A stretch of DNA of 64,000 nucleotides from NCBI GenBank assembly GCA_017558555.1, contig JAFYUJ010000069.1, positions 35,449-99,448 on the forward strand, written 5' to 3'. Both the position numbers and the translations under genes were made by a program. This document shows, piece after piece, positions 9,101 to 16,143 of the stretch; position 1 is the first letter of the stretch; each line of letters begins with the position of its first letter. This DNA comes from Akkermansia sp. (lineage in GTDB: Bacteria > Verrucomicrobiota > Verrucomicrobiia > Verrucomicrobiales > Akkermansiaceae). The notes beneath the pieces were generated by a model. That model had not been told where the DNA came from, did not search any database, and saw only the letters and a list, made by a program, of their open reading frames with translations.

Positions 9101-11412
9101 CGAAGCTGAAGGAGGGCGAGCATGGGCAAGATGCTAAGGTGCTGGCGCCGCGATTCCGTGCGCTTGTAGGTTTTATCCACAAGGTTATCAATGATAATGG
9201 GCGCTGGAATGCGGTGGTGGCAGATTGGAAGGATAATGTGCCGAGTGTGGATAGTTGGGAGGAGGTGAAGCTTGTGCGCAGGCTTTTAGAGAAAGCCGGC
9301 ATTAAGTACAAGAGCTTGGGGGCTTTGGTAGATAGTGGGATTCTTTTGGCGGTGTTGGAGCCGACGGATGAGAGGATGGGGGCTTTCTTGGAGAAGGTGG
9401 AGGGACTGGATTCTGTGAGTGGTTTTGATAGGCTGGGGGATGTGCTGGATTTTCCGGAGTTGTACAAGGCGTATCCGCAGTTGCGCAATGTGCCAGTGTT
9501 GTGGGAAAAGGAGGCGAAGAATAGGGGGCTTACGGGGATTTCGCAGGCTACGGGCGATGTGTGGATAACGGTACGAGATGGTGAGGATGCGGAGCATACG
9601 CTTTCTACGTTGTTGCACGAGACGCAGCATGTGATACAGTTTATTGAGGGGTTTGCGATTGGCGGTGCTTCTCAGTTTGCGGATATGCGTAGATGGATGG
9701 CAGACAATGGGTATTTGGATGAGGCGTTGAGACTGACGAATGCGGAACTGTACCATCGATTGGCGGGTGAGATTGAGGCACGGAATGTGCAGAAGCGAGC
9801 CGGATGGGATGCGAAGACGCGGCAGTATTATATACCGTTTAATGATACGTTGGAGTACCCGGGGCTGGCGATTGTGGTGCGAGCGGAGGATTTGGGGTAT
9901 CCGGAGGTGACGTTTAGCATGGAGCGCAAGCGCGATTTGACGCTGGATGGTGCGAGCGCGAGCAAGGAGGAGGCGTGGGCGTATTTGGAGCAGCTGGAGT
10001 GGAAGCCGCTGGAGAATATGCGAAGTGGGTTTGTGGCGCTGGTGAATAAGCCGCAAAGGAAGGAGCTGACGGATTTGGATAAGGCGTTTAAGTCTGCCAG
10101 CAATGGGTTTTCAAGTGTGGTTCATTATGCAGCGGTATGCCGCTTGGATAAGTTGTTCCGATATGCTGTGCCGTGTGGGGAGTACGAGGATAAGAAGCAT
10201 GGGGACAAGCAGGTGGTAATACACCGCTTTGCCTGCCCGCTCATGATTGATGGGGAGAGGGCTGTGGCGTGGTTGACGGCAAAGGAGACAAAGAATGTGC
10301 CAGGGAATGAGAGACTCTACAATTTGGAGCTTGTGGATATAGAAAAGCTCGCTGGTAACTTAGAGAACCTTGCGAGCCATAGGCTACAAGACGATCTCCC
10401 CGCAGCGAGCAAGGATATTGTAGCGCAGGTGGAGGAGGCTTTCAAGACTTATTTTGAAAGTGTACCACAAAATGTGAGCATGAGTATGAGTGAGGTGGCG
10501 CAGAATGCGCTTTTGCTGCTGGAGAGCCGCCGGGATGAGCTGGAGGCGCAGGTGATTTTGGAAGATATGCAGAAAGCTTGCGAGCGGTTGAGCATTGTGC
10601 TGGCCGGAGATGATGACCCGAAGGTGGGGAACGGCTTGCAGGTGTATGCCGAGATGCAGGCGCTTATCAGCGCGACGCGCCGGTCGCTGCCGGAGAAGTA
10701 TCTGCGCCAGGGGAATCTGAATGGGTTGCTGGCGTGGGCCGGAGTGTATGCACGCATGGCGCAGACGGGGCAGATGCCGAAGCGGGGTGCCATCAAGGGA
10801 GAGATTTATGACCGCTTTGTGCGCGAGCTGAGCAAGAAAAACGAGCTGATGCAGTTGCAAGGCATGAGCGAGGCAGAGGCGCGCGAGGTGCTGATGGACC
10901 TTGGCAGCGGGAAGCTGGAGACGGCTTTCCTGAAGGTGGGGCGCGATTGTGCGCAGCGCCTGGATGCTTTCCTGAAAGACCGTGCGCTGGAGCGTATTAA
11001 CTGGCTGTACAAGATGGCATACCCGAAGAGGGAGGAAGGGCAGGCCTGGACGCGAGGCAAGATGGCGAGCGATGCCTACAGGCTGGTGGAGAAGGTGATG
11101 GCCATCATTGGCCGGAGCCACGAGCAGCGCGCCAAGGTGGACGAAGAGATACGAGAGGTGCGCCGGGAGGATGGCAAAATAAAACCCCGTAAGTGTTTAA
11201 CTTACGGGGTTTTAGCGCGGACAGGGAGGGATTCGAACCCTCGGTACGCTTTTGACGTACACACGATTTCCAATCGTGCTCTTTCGACCACTCAGACACC
11301 TGCCCAGGTGCTGTTCCTTTCTTCCGTGCGGAAGGGGTGCGGACGAAGTATACGCCAGATTGACGGGTTTTGCAAGCTAATTTTTCGAATTTATGTAATT
11401 TTTCCGAAATAA
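6106..11412 (+). CDS. Truncated giant polyvalent protein of phage / conjugative-element type
   Basis: The open frame is 1768 codons, but host sequence begins at about codon 1692, so roughly 1690 residues are element-derived. Visible parts in order: a helical N-terminus (1-245); a ParB-like segment with DGNAT at 322-326; a RelA/SpoT-like segment (about 385-560: VVDLIGG, Y500-R-D, E516, H534); NLAAVH...GGLPKPSIAV (665-693), typical of large polyvalent proteins; a zincin-like HETQH (1171-1175) followed by GEIEARN; a domain with HRFACPL near 1373, like polyvalent domain LPD3; and a helical C-terminus. Blocks are joined by SFSM- and ESVPQ-type linkers. No Shine-Dalgarno or promoter precedes the ATG. 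The frame runs on through a terminator and an antisense tRNA-Ser, so both ends appear lost. G-rich codon use differs from its neighbours. Such proteins are thought to be injected with element DNA to counter the host. Probably a non-functional remnant, though the frame is intact. Confidence 0.7.
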   Translation: MYVRETGYSDAELLKRGLLRNASRSKRGALIGRHAREELWTRFTNGAIKPMDAEIICNLTKNIKDQSRVEEIQRRCCMLLAEGKSWDFIGGMVQLMANKESITLKQGLLDLGADFEADLARAAAWIEKSLGKIKESISLLKQGRKLSGKKREEAERLGIVTATQEGAEEMLRDLEMLRGKYEMIGSYPDLVAQAQMWDGKTEVDPVGLYLERVQAEREQAKAEGELDADAYLAEQARKAAAEAVPELSFSMGEALDVFFEGVPGENGVQDVPVELLMMQKVEPAKSVRNAWRYMNEAAKGERAKRKPVAVVDNGDGTYSIVDGNATSLSLAAHGAQKVRVQVVGENAGTRLNNSAYLVQDETPGADADKRLRTHGLDGLHGDVAMQRAFEQAEENIPLLEGLVQAAADNVGGEVMIRPANDENGLATKKPSTARDKANRDYQGDISRVVDLIGGTCIMTADGDFADAIKAIRKALATPKYTGASIAKVKKLGFNTMEPQYRDVKVSVRFANGGIGEIILVQDVINDAKFNRGGHLLYDVTRELQPYTGSIKTAENAFNALKDLSALVYQTDAVVDSEAFARAKSVASSALEALKPDLKKLSVSSFVATAVKSSDSLLKKAKPASVSSAAMPRRSLIQNISKDMIGDKELGVNNNFSFSMGEERNLAAVHSIPLDTMLEVEKKLGGLPKPSIAVTRLDKPYSWGYSERVYLIGKPELADPEQGNLVYDRDAWTGKGPFLLEGGDAYDYRKSEYFNPTLEEFVARTIKKKGMEEGGSFRGQSAVAIGTMDAVKAHREKLSDTDTSNAQKEETDKELDELIEDVVSLNKKGLNYEEISYLLARVCWRSSPMADGAPSEREVSREQAKRILNEMGIRVKDIKKPLVDKFVKAVTGLKNEMEDYLESVPQRAVMFNEFEYAVMPESMKGAPGLDEMLDRNNITPIYHDGTEKGRRAALAGLVNDSRVSFSVVGENAANWEEIKHLAFRGRDDGKLRVELDASGAKLKEGEHGQDAKVLAPRFRALVGFIHKVINDNGRWNAVVADWKDNVPSVDSWEEVKLVRRLLEKAGIKYKSLGALVDSGILLAVLEPTDERMGAFLEKVEGLDSVSGFDRLGDVLDFPELYKAYPQLRNVPVLWEKEAKNRGLTGISQATGDVWITVRDGEDAEHTLSTLLHETQHVIQFIEGFAIGGASQFADMRRWMADNGYLDEALRLTNAELYHRLAGEIEARNVQKRAGWDAKTRQYYIPFNDTLEYPGLAIVVRAEDLGYPEVTFSMERKRDLTLDGASASKEEAWAYLEQLEWKPLENMRSGFVALVNKPQRKELTDLDKAFKSASNGFSSVVHYAAVCRLDKLFRYAVPCGEYEDKKHGDKQVVIHRFACPLMIDGERAVAWLTAKETKNVPGNERLYNLELVDIEKLAGNLENLASHRLQDDLPAASKDIVAQVEEAFKTYFESVPQNVSMSMSEVAQNALLLLESRRDELEAQVILEDMQKACERLSIVLAGDDDPKVGNGLQVYAEMQALISATRRSLPEKYLRQGNLNGLLAWAGVYARMAQTGQMPKRGAIKGEIYDRFVRELSKKNELMQLQGMSEAEAREVLMDLGSGKLETAFLKVGRDCAQRLDAFLKDRALERINWLYKMAYPKREEGQAWTRGKMASDAYRLVEKVMAIIGRSHEQRAKVDEEIREVRREDGKIKPRKCLTYGVLARTGRDSNPRYAFDVHTISNRALSTTQTPAQVLFLSSVRKGCGRSIRQIDGFCKLIFRIYVIFPK
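11181..11213 (-). terminator. Terminator of tRNA-Ser, lying inside the giant reading frame
   Basis: A perfect 13-bp stem AAAACCCCGTAAG / CTTACGGGGTTTT with a 7-nt loop, 4 bp beyond the tRNA-Ser 3' end. T and A runs make it work in either direction. Translation of the plus-strand frame through it is the clearest sign that the polyvalent gene has lost its own 3' end. Confidence 0.85.
11218..11305 (-). tRNA. tRNA-Ser(GGA)
   Basis: An 88-nt cloverleaf on the minus strand. The acceptor stem is GGGCAGG / CCTGTCC with one G-U pair and discriminator G. The anticodon stem is CACGA / TCGTG with loop TTGGAAA, giving anticodon GGA (reads UCC and UCU). A long class-II variable arm (GTACG...CGTAC) is typical of tRNA-Ser. 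The T arm is GAGGG TTCGAAT CCCTC. CCA is not encoded. It has its own promoter and terminator and looks functional. Its 3' end, the usual attachment target of integrative elements, faces the polyvalent frame. Confidence 0.95.
11347..11375 (-). promoter_or_regulatory. Promoter of tRNA-Ser
   Basis: On the minus strand TTGCAA (11375-11370), a 17-bp spacer, TATACT (11352-11347). It lies 41 bp upstream of the tRNA 5' end. The rest of 11306-11431 holds no gene that I can see. Confidence 0.65.
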
Positions 11413-11431
11413 AAGAGCAAAAGAGGGAAAA

Positions 11432-12916
11432 TCAGGGGGCGTAAGGAGCCGCGGGAAGCTTATGTTCGTTCACCAAGTTTGGTTCGAGGTAGGTAGCCCA
11501 AGCGTAGCGAACTCCGGCAGCTTGCTTCACCTCGGGGGCGGTGAGCTTGAGCTTATTGCCATGAATGGTCACAGAAGCCGGGTAGAATTTGCCATCTTTG
11601 CCGGCCAGCTCGAAGTGGCGGGCGGGTTTGCCGTCGGTGGTGGAGAGTTCTTTGGCGTTGGCGAAGCGTACAAAGGCCGTCTTGCCGTGGTAGCGCACCT
11701 CCGAGATGACGGGGCTGAGGGCAGGGGAGTTCTTTTGATCATACACCGTAGCGGCAGCCAGATGAGCGAGGCGCTCACCGACTTCCAGCTTGCGGGGAGG
11801 ATGCACATCGCTGTTGGTGGAGCCCAAATCTGTGGTTACGATGTAGTCCACACCGGGCAAAGCCTTGGCAACGTTGTGCTGCACCTGGCGGAACTCCGGC
11901 CAATAAGCCCGCAGAGGTGAATTGTCCTTGATGCGGGGGAGCTGCACCATCAGGAAAGGCAGCGCCGGATTGGCGAACTCGGTGCGCCAGCCCTGAATCA
12001 AATCCGTGAGGAGCTTGGTATTCTGCTCTTGATTCTGGATTTCAGCATCGGACTCACCCTGGTACCAGATGACACCGGCGATGGGGAATTTCACCCACGG
12101 CTCGATACCCGTTTTGTACAGGTACGTGGGCTGGTAGGGGTGGGGAGCAGTGATATCGCCCTTGTTGTTGAACTTGGCGCGGCCACGCACCCATGCAGAC
12201 ATGTACTTACTTTCCAGCCACTGCGGGGTGAGGCAATCGCTGTATTTCTCCTGCGTCATGCTGGTGGGCATCCAGGCCATCATCTCAGAGCCACCCAAGG
12301 AAGAGTGGATGATACCGACGGGGACGCCGAGTGTTTCCTGCAATTTGCGGCCAAAGTAGAAGCCAACAGCTGACATGCGGGGGCAGGTCTGCGGTGTGCT
12401 GGCAGCCCAGGATCCTACAAACATCTTACCATCCATCAACTTCTGCTTTTCTGCATCGGTATAATGGCGGGGAGATGTGTGAATCTGCGGCTCGTTGTGG
12501 AAGTAACGCAGATTCGGGATGTCGGCTTCGGCCATGGCTTTGCGGTCCCCCGTCTGGTTGAGGCGCCAGAGCATATTGGACTGGCCGGAAGCCAGCCACA
12601 CCTCGCCTACAAGGATGTTGTTCAGCTCAATGGCCTGTTCCCCTTGTGTTACCGTCAGAGTGCGGCCTTCTGCCGAAGCGGCGAGCGGCTGGAGCTCAGC
12701 TCTCCAGCTATCGCCCGTGATGCTTGCCGTCACGTGTTGCCCGGCAAAGCTCACGCTGATGGAATCTGTGGAGTTTCCTGTGACTTTACCTGTCACGGGA
12801 ATGATTTTTCCCTGCTGCAAGACCATGTCGGACGCAAAAATCGGGTCGACAGTCACTTCTGCGGCAAGAGGGCCGGCGCTGAGAAGGAGGAGTGAAAGAA
12901 AATGCTTGATTTTCAT
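11432..12916 (-). CDS. Secreted sialate O-acetylesterase
   Basis: A 494-residue protein with a signal peptide (MKIKHFLSLLLLSAGPLAA) and an SGNH-type esterase fold. The nucleophile motif is SGQSNM near residue 114, the mid-block is IWYQGESDA, and the C-terminal catalytic Asp-His lies in DVHPP. It removes O-acetyl groups from sialic acid, opening mucin glycans to sialidases, and acts in the periplasm or outside. It lies 26 bp after fabI and may be cotranscribed with it, although the two functions are unrelated. Length and motifs fit family PF03629. Confidence 0.9.
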   Translation of the reverse strand: MKIKHFLSLLLLSAGPLAAEVTVDPIFASDMVLQQGKIIPVTGKVTGNSTDSISVSFAGQHVTASITGDSWRAELQPLAASAEGRTLTVTQGEQAIELNNILVGEVWLASGQSNMLWRLNQTGDRKAMAEADIPNLRYFHNEPQIHTSPRHYTDAEKQKLMDGKMFVGSWAASTPQTCPRMSAVGFYFGRKLQETLGVPVGIIHSSLGGSEMMAWMPTSMTQEKYSDCLTPQWLESKYMSAWVRGRAKFNNKGDITAPHPYQPTYLYKTGIEPWVKFPIAGVIWYQGESDAEIQNQEQNTKLLTDLIQGWRTEFANPALPFLMVQLPRIKDNSPLRAYWPEFRQVQHNVAKALPGVDYIVTTDLGSTNSDVHPPRKLEVGERLAHLAAATVYDQKNSPALSPVISEVRYHGKTAFVRFANAKELSTTDGKPARHFELAGKDGKFYPASVTIHGNKLKLTAPEVKQAAGVRYAWATYLEPNLVNEHKLPAAPYAP

Positions 12917-12942
12917 GGTTGGAGAGGGAGCTGGCGTTGGGG

Positions 12943-13737
12943 TTACATACCTACGATTTCATAGCCACCGTCCACATAGAGAATCTGGCCGGTCATGCTG
13001 GCTGCGCCATCGCTGGCAAGGTAGGTGGCGGTGGCGCCCAATTCTTCCAGCGTGCAAGAGCGCTGCAGCGGGCTCTTTTCTTCGTACACCTTGAACATGC
13101 CGGTGAAACCGGATACACCACGGGCGGCCAGCGTCTGCACGGGGCCGGCAGAGATGCAGTTCACGCGGATGGGTGCTTCGCGGCGGCCCAGGTCAAAGGC
13201 GAGATACTTGCAGCAGGTTTCCAGCGCAGCCTTGGAGACAGCCATGAGGTTGTAGTTGGGGACGACCTTCTGGCTGGCATAATAGGTCAGGGCAGTAATG
13301 GAACCACCATTGGTCATGAGCGGAGCCACGGCGCGGGAAAGAGCGATGAGGGAGTAGGCAGAAACCTGCAGGGAAATGTTCCATGCATCGCGGGGAATGT
13401 CGGAGAAGTGGCCCTCCAGTGTGCCGGGAGCCTTGGGAGCAAAGGCGATGGAGTGCAGCAACATATCCACACGGTCTGTGTGCTGGGATACAAACGTGAA
13501 GAAGTCCTCGATGGACTGGTCATCCGTCACATCCAGATTGCATACAGGGGTATCTTCGCCGAAGCTTTCTTTCACCAGCTTGATGACGCCGTCTTTCATG
13601 CGCTCGCCCTGATAGTTGAAGATGAGCTTGGCACCGGCTTCGTGCCAGGCCTTGGCGATGCCGTATGCGATACTGCGCTTGTTTGCAACGCCGGTGACGA
13701 TGCCAACCTTGCCTTCTAAGGGTCGTGTAATGGACAT
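12943..13737 (-). CDS. fabI: Enoyl-[acyl-carrier-protein] reductase (NADH) FabI
   Basis: A 264-residue SDR-fold enzyme that reduces trans-2-enoyl-ACP in the last step of fatty-acid elongation. The start chosen is MSITRPLEGK at 13737; the 21 extra upstream codons have no counterpart in FabI. The NAD site is GIVTGVANKRSIAYGIA. The active pair Tyr162-x6-Lys169 lies in YNLMAVSK, and the C-terminus DGGYEIVGM is typical of FabI. There is no clear Shine-Dalgarno. It sits 37 bp after the YbjN-like gene and 26 bp before the sialate esterase. Confidence 0.94.
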   Translation of the reverse strand: MSITRPLEGKVGIVTGVANKRSIAYGIAKAWHEAGAKLIFNYQGERMKDGVIKLVKESFGEDTPVCNLDVTDDQSIEDFFTFVSQHTDRVDMLLHSIAFAPKAPGTLEGHFSDIPRDAWNISLQVSAYSLIALSRAVAPLMTNGGSITALTYYASQKVVPNYNLMAVSKAALETCCKYLAFDLGRREAPIRVNCISAGPVQTLAARGVSGFTGMFKVYEEKSPLQRSCTLEELGATATYLASDGAASMTGQILYVDGGYEIVGM

Positions 13738-13774
13738 AATGTTAGTAGTTTGGGTGTTGTGAAAGGTGAAAAAA

Positions 13775-14230
13775 TCAGATGGAGGGAAACTCCTGAGCAA
13801 TGATACGGGCGTAGGTCATTGACATACGCACCCCCATGTTTTCCATGTATTCAATGCGCTTGCGGATGTCTTCGGTCGTCATATTGGGGTTATCTACCAC
13901 AAATTTAAGGCGGTAGTATACCAAACCTCCTTCCATATCCAGCAGCAGCTGTCCTTCAGGAAGATTGGCGTTGAGGGTGAGTAGCAGCATGCTCAATTCC
14001 TGGCGGTCCTCTTTGGCAATGCGGGAGCCAAAGTGAACATCAAATACCAGACTGCAAGGCTCATGCAGTTCGGTGAACATAAACGTGCAGGGCATGCCTG
14101 TCGTGTCGATGGGCAGGTAGGCAAGCCCGATTTTTTCGCTATCTTGCCCCATAGTAACCCACTGGTAATCTTCTCCGCGGGAAATGAGATGCTGGCGAAC
14201 TTGTGCCAATAAATTAGGTTGGTTTGACAT
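13775..14230 (-). CDS. YbjN-domain protein
   Basis: A 151-residue soluble protein from MSNQPNLLAQ; an upstream in-frame start at 14278 would add 16 poorly conserved residues. The pattern LNANLPEGQLLLDMEGG-(V)-YYRLKFVVDN and a final helix with repeated Ile/Met resembles the YbjN fold, also seen in type III secretion chaperones. No catalytic residues are apparent. It stands first in a run with fabI and the sialate esterase. Function unknown; YbjN proteins have been linked to stress and motility regulation in enterobacteria, which need not apply here. Confidence 0.6.
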   Translation of the reverse strand: MSNQPNLLAQVRQHLISRGEDYQWVTMGQDSEKIGLAYLPIDTTGMPCTFMFTELHEPCSLVFDVHFGSRIAKEDRQELSMLLLTLNANLPEGQLLLDMEGGLVYYRLKFVVDNPNMTTEDIRKRIEYMENMGVRMSMTYARIIAQEFPSI

Positions 14231-14290
14231 GTCAGAAGGGGGATGTTTGATATTTGCCTGAGGGGTAGCTAAGCCCACGGGCTTGACTGC

Positions 14291-14320
14291 ATACTAGCAT
14301 GATAGCTGGAGTTAAGTCAA
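14291..14320 (-). promoter_or_regulatory. Promoter of YbjN-like gene and fabI run
   Basis: On the minus strand TTGACT (14320-14315), an 18-bp spacer, TAGTAT (14296-14291). The leader to the ATG at 14230 would be about 55 nt and includes a small AAGCCC/GGGCTT inverted repeat. Confidence 0.55.
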
Positions 14321-14348
14321 GCTTTAGTTTTCGCGTACTATTGGGGCT

Positions 14349-14834
14349 TTATGCTGTCTTTTGAGAGTAATGTGCGTTAATTAATTTATCAACAATGGTT
14401 TCCAATGTCGCTAAATCCGCAGGGGTGAGAACGGAGAGGCTCTTTTCCAGCTCCTTAGCCACGTGGGAGCGTGTGGCTTGGATGAAATCGGCCCCGTCCT
14501 CCGACAGACGGATGCATACGGCGCGCCTGTCGTAAGGGTTGGGTGTACGCTCCAGAAAACCTTTATTCACCATATTTTCCACCAGGAGCGAAGTGGCCGG
14601 CACCGTCATCTGCAATGTTTGAGCGAGCGTTTTGAGTGCGATGCCTTGCGGTTCGTTGCGTGTGAGCATTTCCACGTTCACCAATGCGGATGTCTGGCGC
14701 ACGGTCAGCCCCATTACGCGTTTTTGCTGGTTGGGCGGCGTTTTGGCAAAACTTTCCCGGCGCACCTCATCCATATACTGGAACAGATTGAAGAGCGTAG
14801 AAATACCCGTATTCGCTGTAGATTCTATAGTCAT
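14349..14834 (-). CDS. MarR-family transcriptional regulator
   Basis: A 161-residue protein from MTIESTANTG; the frame extends upstream to 15017 but that part lies antisense to alr. It has the MarR winged-helix layout: a recognition region ALKTLAQTLQMTVPATSLLVEN, then a wing with RTPNPYDRRAVCIRLSEDG, where the Asp-Arg-Arg is the family hallmark. It is divergent from alr. A 7-bp inverted repeat with a 10-bp gap lies between the two promoters and may be its operator. The ligand is unknown. Its own -10 box ends 9 bp before the ATG. Confidence 0.87.
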   Translation of the reverse strand: MTIESTANTGISTLFNLFQYMDEVRRESFAKTPPNQQKRVMGLTVRQTSALVNVEMLTRNEPQGIALKTLAQTLQMTVPATSLLVENMVNKGFLERTPNPYDRRAVCIRLSEDGADFIQATRSHVAKELEKSLSVLTPADLATLETIVDKLINAHYSQKTA

Positions 14835-14843
14835 CTTGATTGT

Positions 14844-14871
14844 ATGATAAGCTAAATTGTTGTATTGTCGA
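14844..14871 (-). promoter_or_regulatory. Promoter of marR-like gene
   Basis: On the minus strand TCGACA (14871-14866), a 16-bp spacer, TATCAT (14849-14844), ending 9 bp before the ATG. Confidence 0.5.
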
Positions 14872-14874
14872 GAA

Positions 14875-14898
14875 AATAATTCAAAAATTGTAATTATT
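14875..14898. promoter_or_regulatory. Inverted repeat between marR and alr, candidate operator
   Basis: AATAATT (14875-14881) and AATTATT (14892-14898) form a perfect 7-bp inverted repeat with a 10-bp spacer. It lies between the -35 boxes of the divergent marR-like and alr promoters, the usual place for a MarR dimer to bind. AT-rich repeats arise by chance easily. Confidence 0.4.
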
Positions 14899-14911
14899 AT
14901 GGCTTTTCTGC

Positions 14912-14940
14912 TTGCTAGAGAGAAGATGCGGTGGTAGAGT
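14912..14940 (+). promoter_or_regulatory. Promoter of alr
   Basis: TTGCTA (14912-14917), a 17-bp spacer, TAGAGT (14935-14940). The -10 box ends 6 bp before the ATG, so transcription should start at or next to the start codon. Confidence 0.55.
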
Positions 14941-14946
14941 AGGGGC

Positions 14947-16050
14947 ATGCAGCACGAAAGCCCACCGCGAGCCTGGGTCGATGTCGATTTGGAAGCCATA
15001 GCGCATAATCTGGACATCGCCCGGCAAGCATTGCCTGATACGCAGTTGATGCCGGTTGTGAAAGCCGGAGCTTACGGGCATGGTTTGGAACAAGTGGCGC
15101 GACGTTTGGATAAAGATGGTATCACTTTTTTCGGCGTAGCCAATGCGGGTGAGGCTCGGCGCCTCAGCCAAGCTGGTATCCGTACTAAACCATTCATTCT
15201 CGGCCCCACCTTCCCGGAGGAACGGGAGGAAATTGTGCTCAATAACTGGTGTGCCACCGTTTCAACAGTGGAAGAAGCGCAGCATTTCCAATCCCTGGCA
15301 GCGCTGTATGATAAAACTTTTCTTGTACACCTGGCGCTGGATACCGGTATGGGGCGAGAAGGGGTGCTGCCCTCGGAGATGAGCGGCATGATTGCGGCGC
15401 TTAAGCAGATGCCCAATGTGGTGGTTGATGGCGCTATGTCTCACTTTCCTTGCGCGGATGAGGATGTTCCCTACACGCAGGATGAAATCACCCTGTTCTC
15501 GGATTGCGTGGCAGAGCTCAAGCAACACTTCCGCCTGCGTTTCTGCCACATCGCTGCCAGTGCAGGCGAGTTGGGATACGAAATTCCCGCTGCCAATCTG
15601 GCGCGCCCGGGTTTGCTCCTGTATGGCGTGGCTCCCATGGCCTCCATTTATGATGGGGTGCTGCGTCCCACGCTCAAACTCAGCTCCCGAGTCTCTCTGG
15701 TGCGTACGCTGCCGGCCGGCCACGGTGTATCCTATGGCCGCACCTATTGCACCACAGAGCCCACTCGCGTAGCCACCATCGGCATCGGGTATGCTGACGG
15801 CTGGAACCGCCACCTCTCGGGCAAGGGTGCGCGCGTCTACATTAACGGCCACTATTGCCCCATGCTGGGGCGCGTTACCATGGATCAAATCATGGCAGAT
15901 GTGAGCCATGTCCCATTCATTGCCCCGGGGGATGAAGTGGAACTCATTGGCCCGAACATTCCAGTCACAGAAATTGCCCGGCTAGCCGAAACCATCGTCT
16001 GGGAAATTTTCACGGGATTGGGCCCGCGGCTGCCTCGCCTTTATCATTGA
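14947..16050 (+). CDS. alr: Alanine racemase
   Basis: A 367-residue fold-type III PLP enzyme making D-alanine for peptidoglycan. The PLP lysine is Lys39 in VVKAGAYGHG; most homologues have VVKANAYGHG. The second catalytic residue, Tyr263, lies in VSYGRTY. Further landmarks are GMGREG and RVTMDQIMADVS. An N-terminal TIM barrel and C-terminal beta domain are complete at normal length. It is divergent from the MarR-like gene. The start fits W-V-D-V-D-L being about 10 residues in, as usual for Alr. Confidence 0.94.
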   Translation: MQHESPPRAWVDVDLEAIAHNLDIARQALPDTQLMPVVKAGAYGHGLEQVARRLDKDGITFFGVANAGEARRLSQAGIRTKPFILGPTFPEEREEIVLNNWCATVSTVEEAQHFQSLAALYDKTFLVHLALDTGMGREGVLPSEMSGMIAALKQMPNVVVDGAMSHFPCADEDVPYTQDEITLFSDCVAELKQHFRLRFCHIAASAGELGYEIPAANLARPGLLLYGVAPMASIYDGVLRPTLKLSSRVSLVRTLPAGHGVSYGRTYCTTEPTRVATIGIGYADGWNRHLSGKGARVYINGHYCPMLGRVTMDQIMADVSHVPFIAPGDEVELIGPNIPVTEIARLAETIVWEIFTGLGPRLPRLYH

Positions 16051-16106
16051 TGCCGGGTGGGGGCAGACAAAATAGCGGTTCTTGTACGCCGCAGGAAGCT
16101 TCTTTC

Positions 16107-16135
16107 TTGCCAAAAACGCTGCAAGATGGTAGGTT
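16107..16135 (+). promoter_or_regulatory. Promoter of hexosaminidase gene
   Basis: TTGCCA (16107-16112), a 17-bp spacer, TAGGTT (16130-16135), ending 8 bp before the ATG at 16144. It supports that start over the longer in-frame start at 16057. Confidence 0.5.
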
Positions 16136-16143
16136 TTCGATGT

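Noticed and set aside
11218..11412. C-terminal extension of the giant frame
   Set aside because: It is translation of an antisense tRNA and the tRNA upstream region; there is no protein-like pattern.
16057..16143. Longer start for the hexosaminidase
   Set aside because: It would hide the signal peptide and cross the promoter hexamers.
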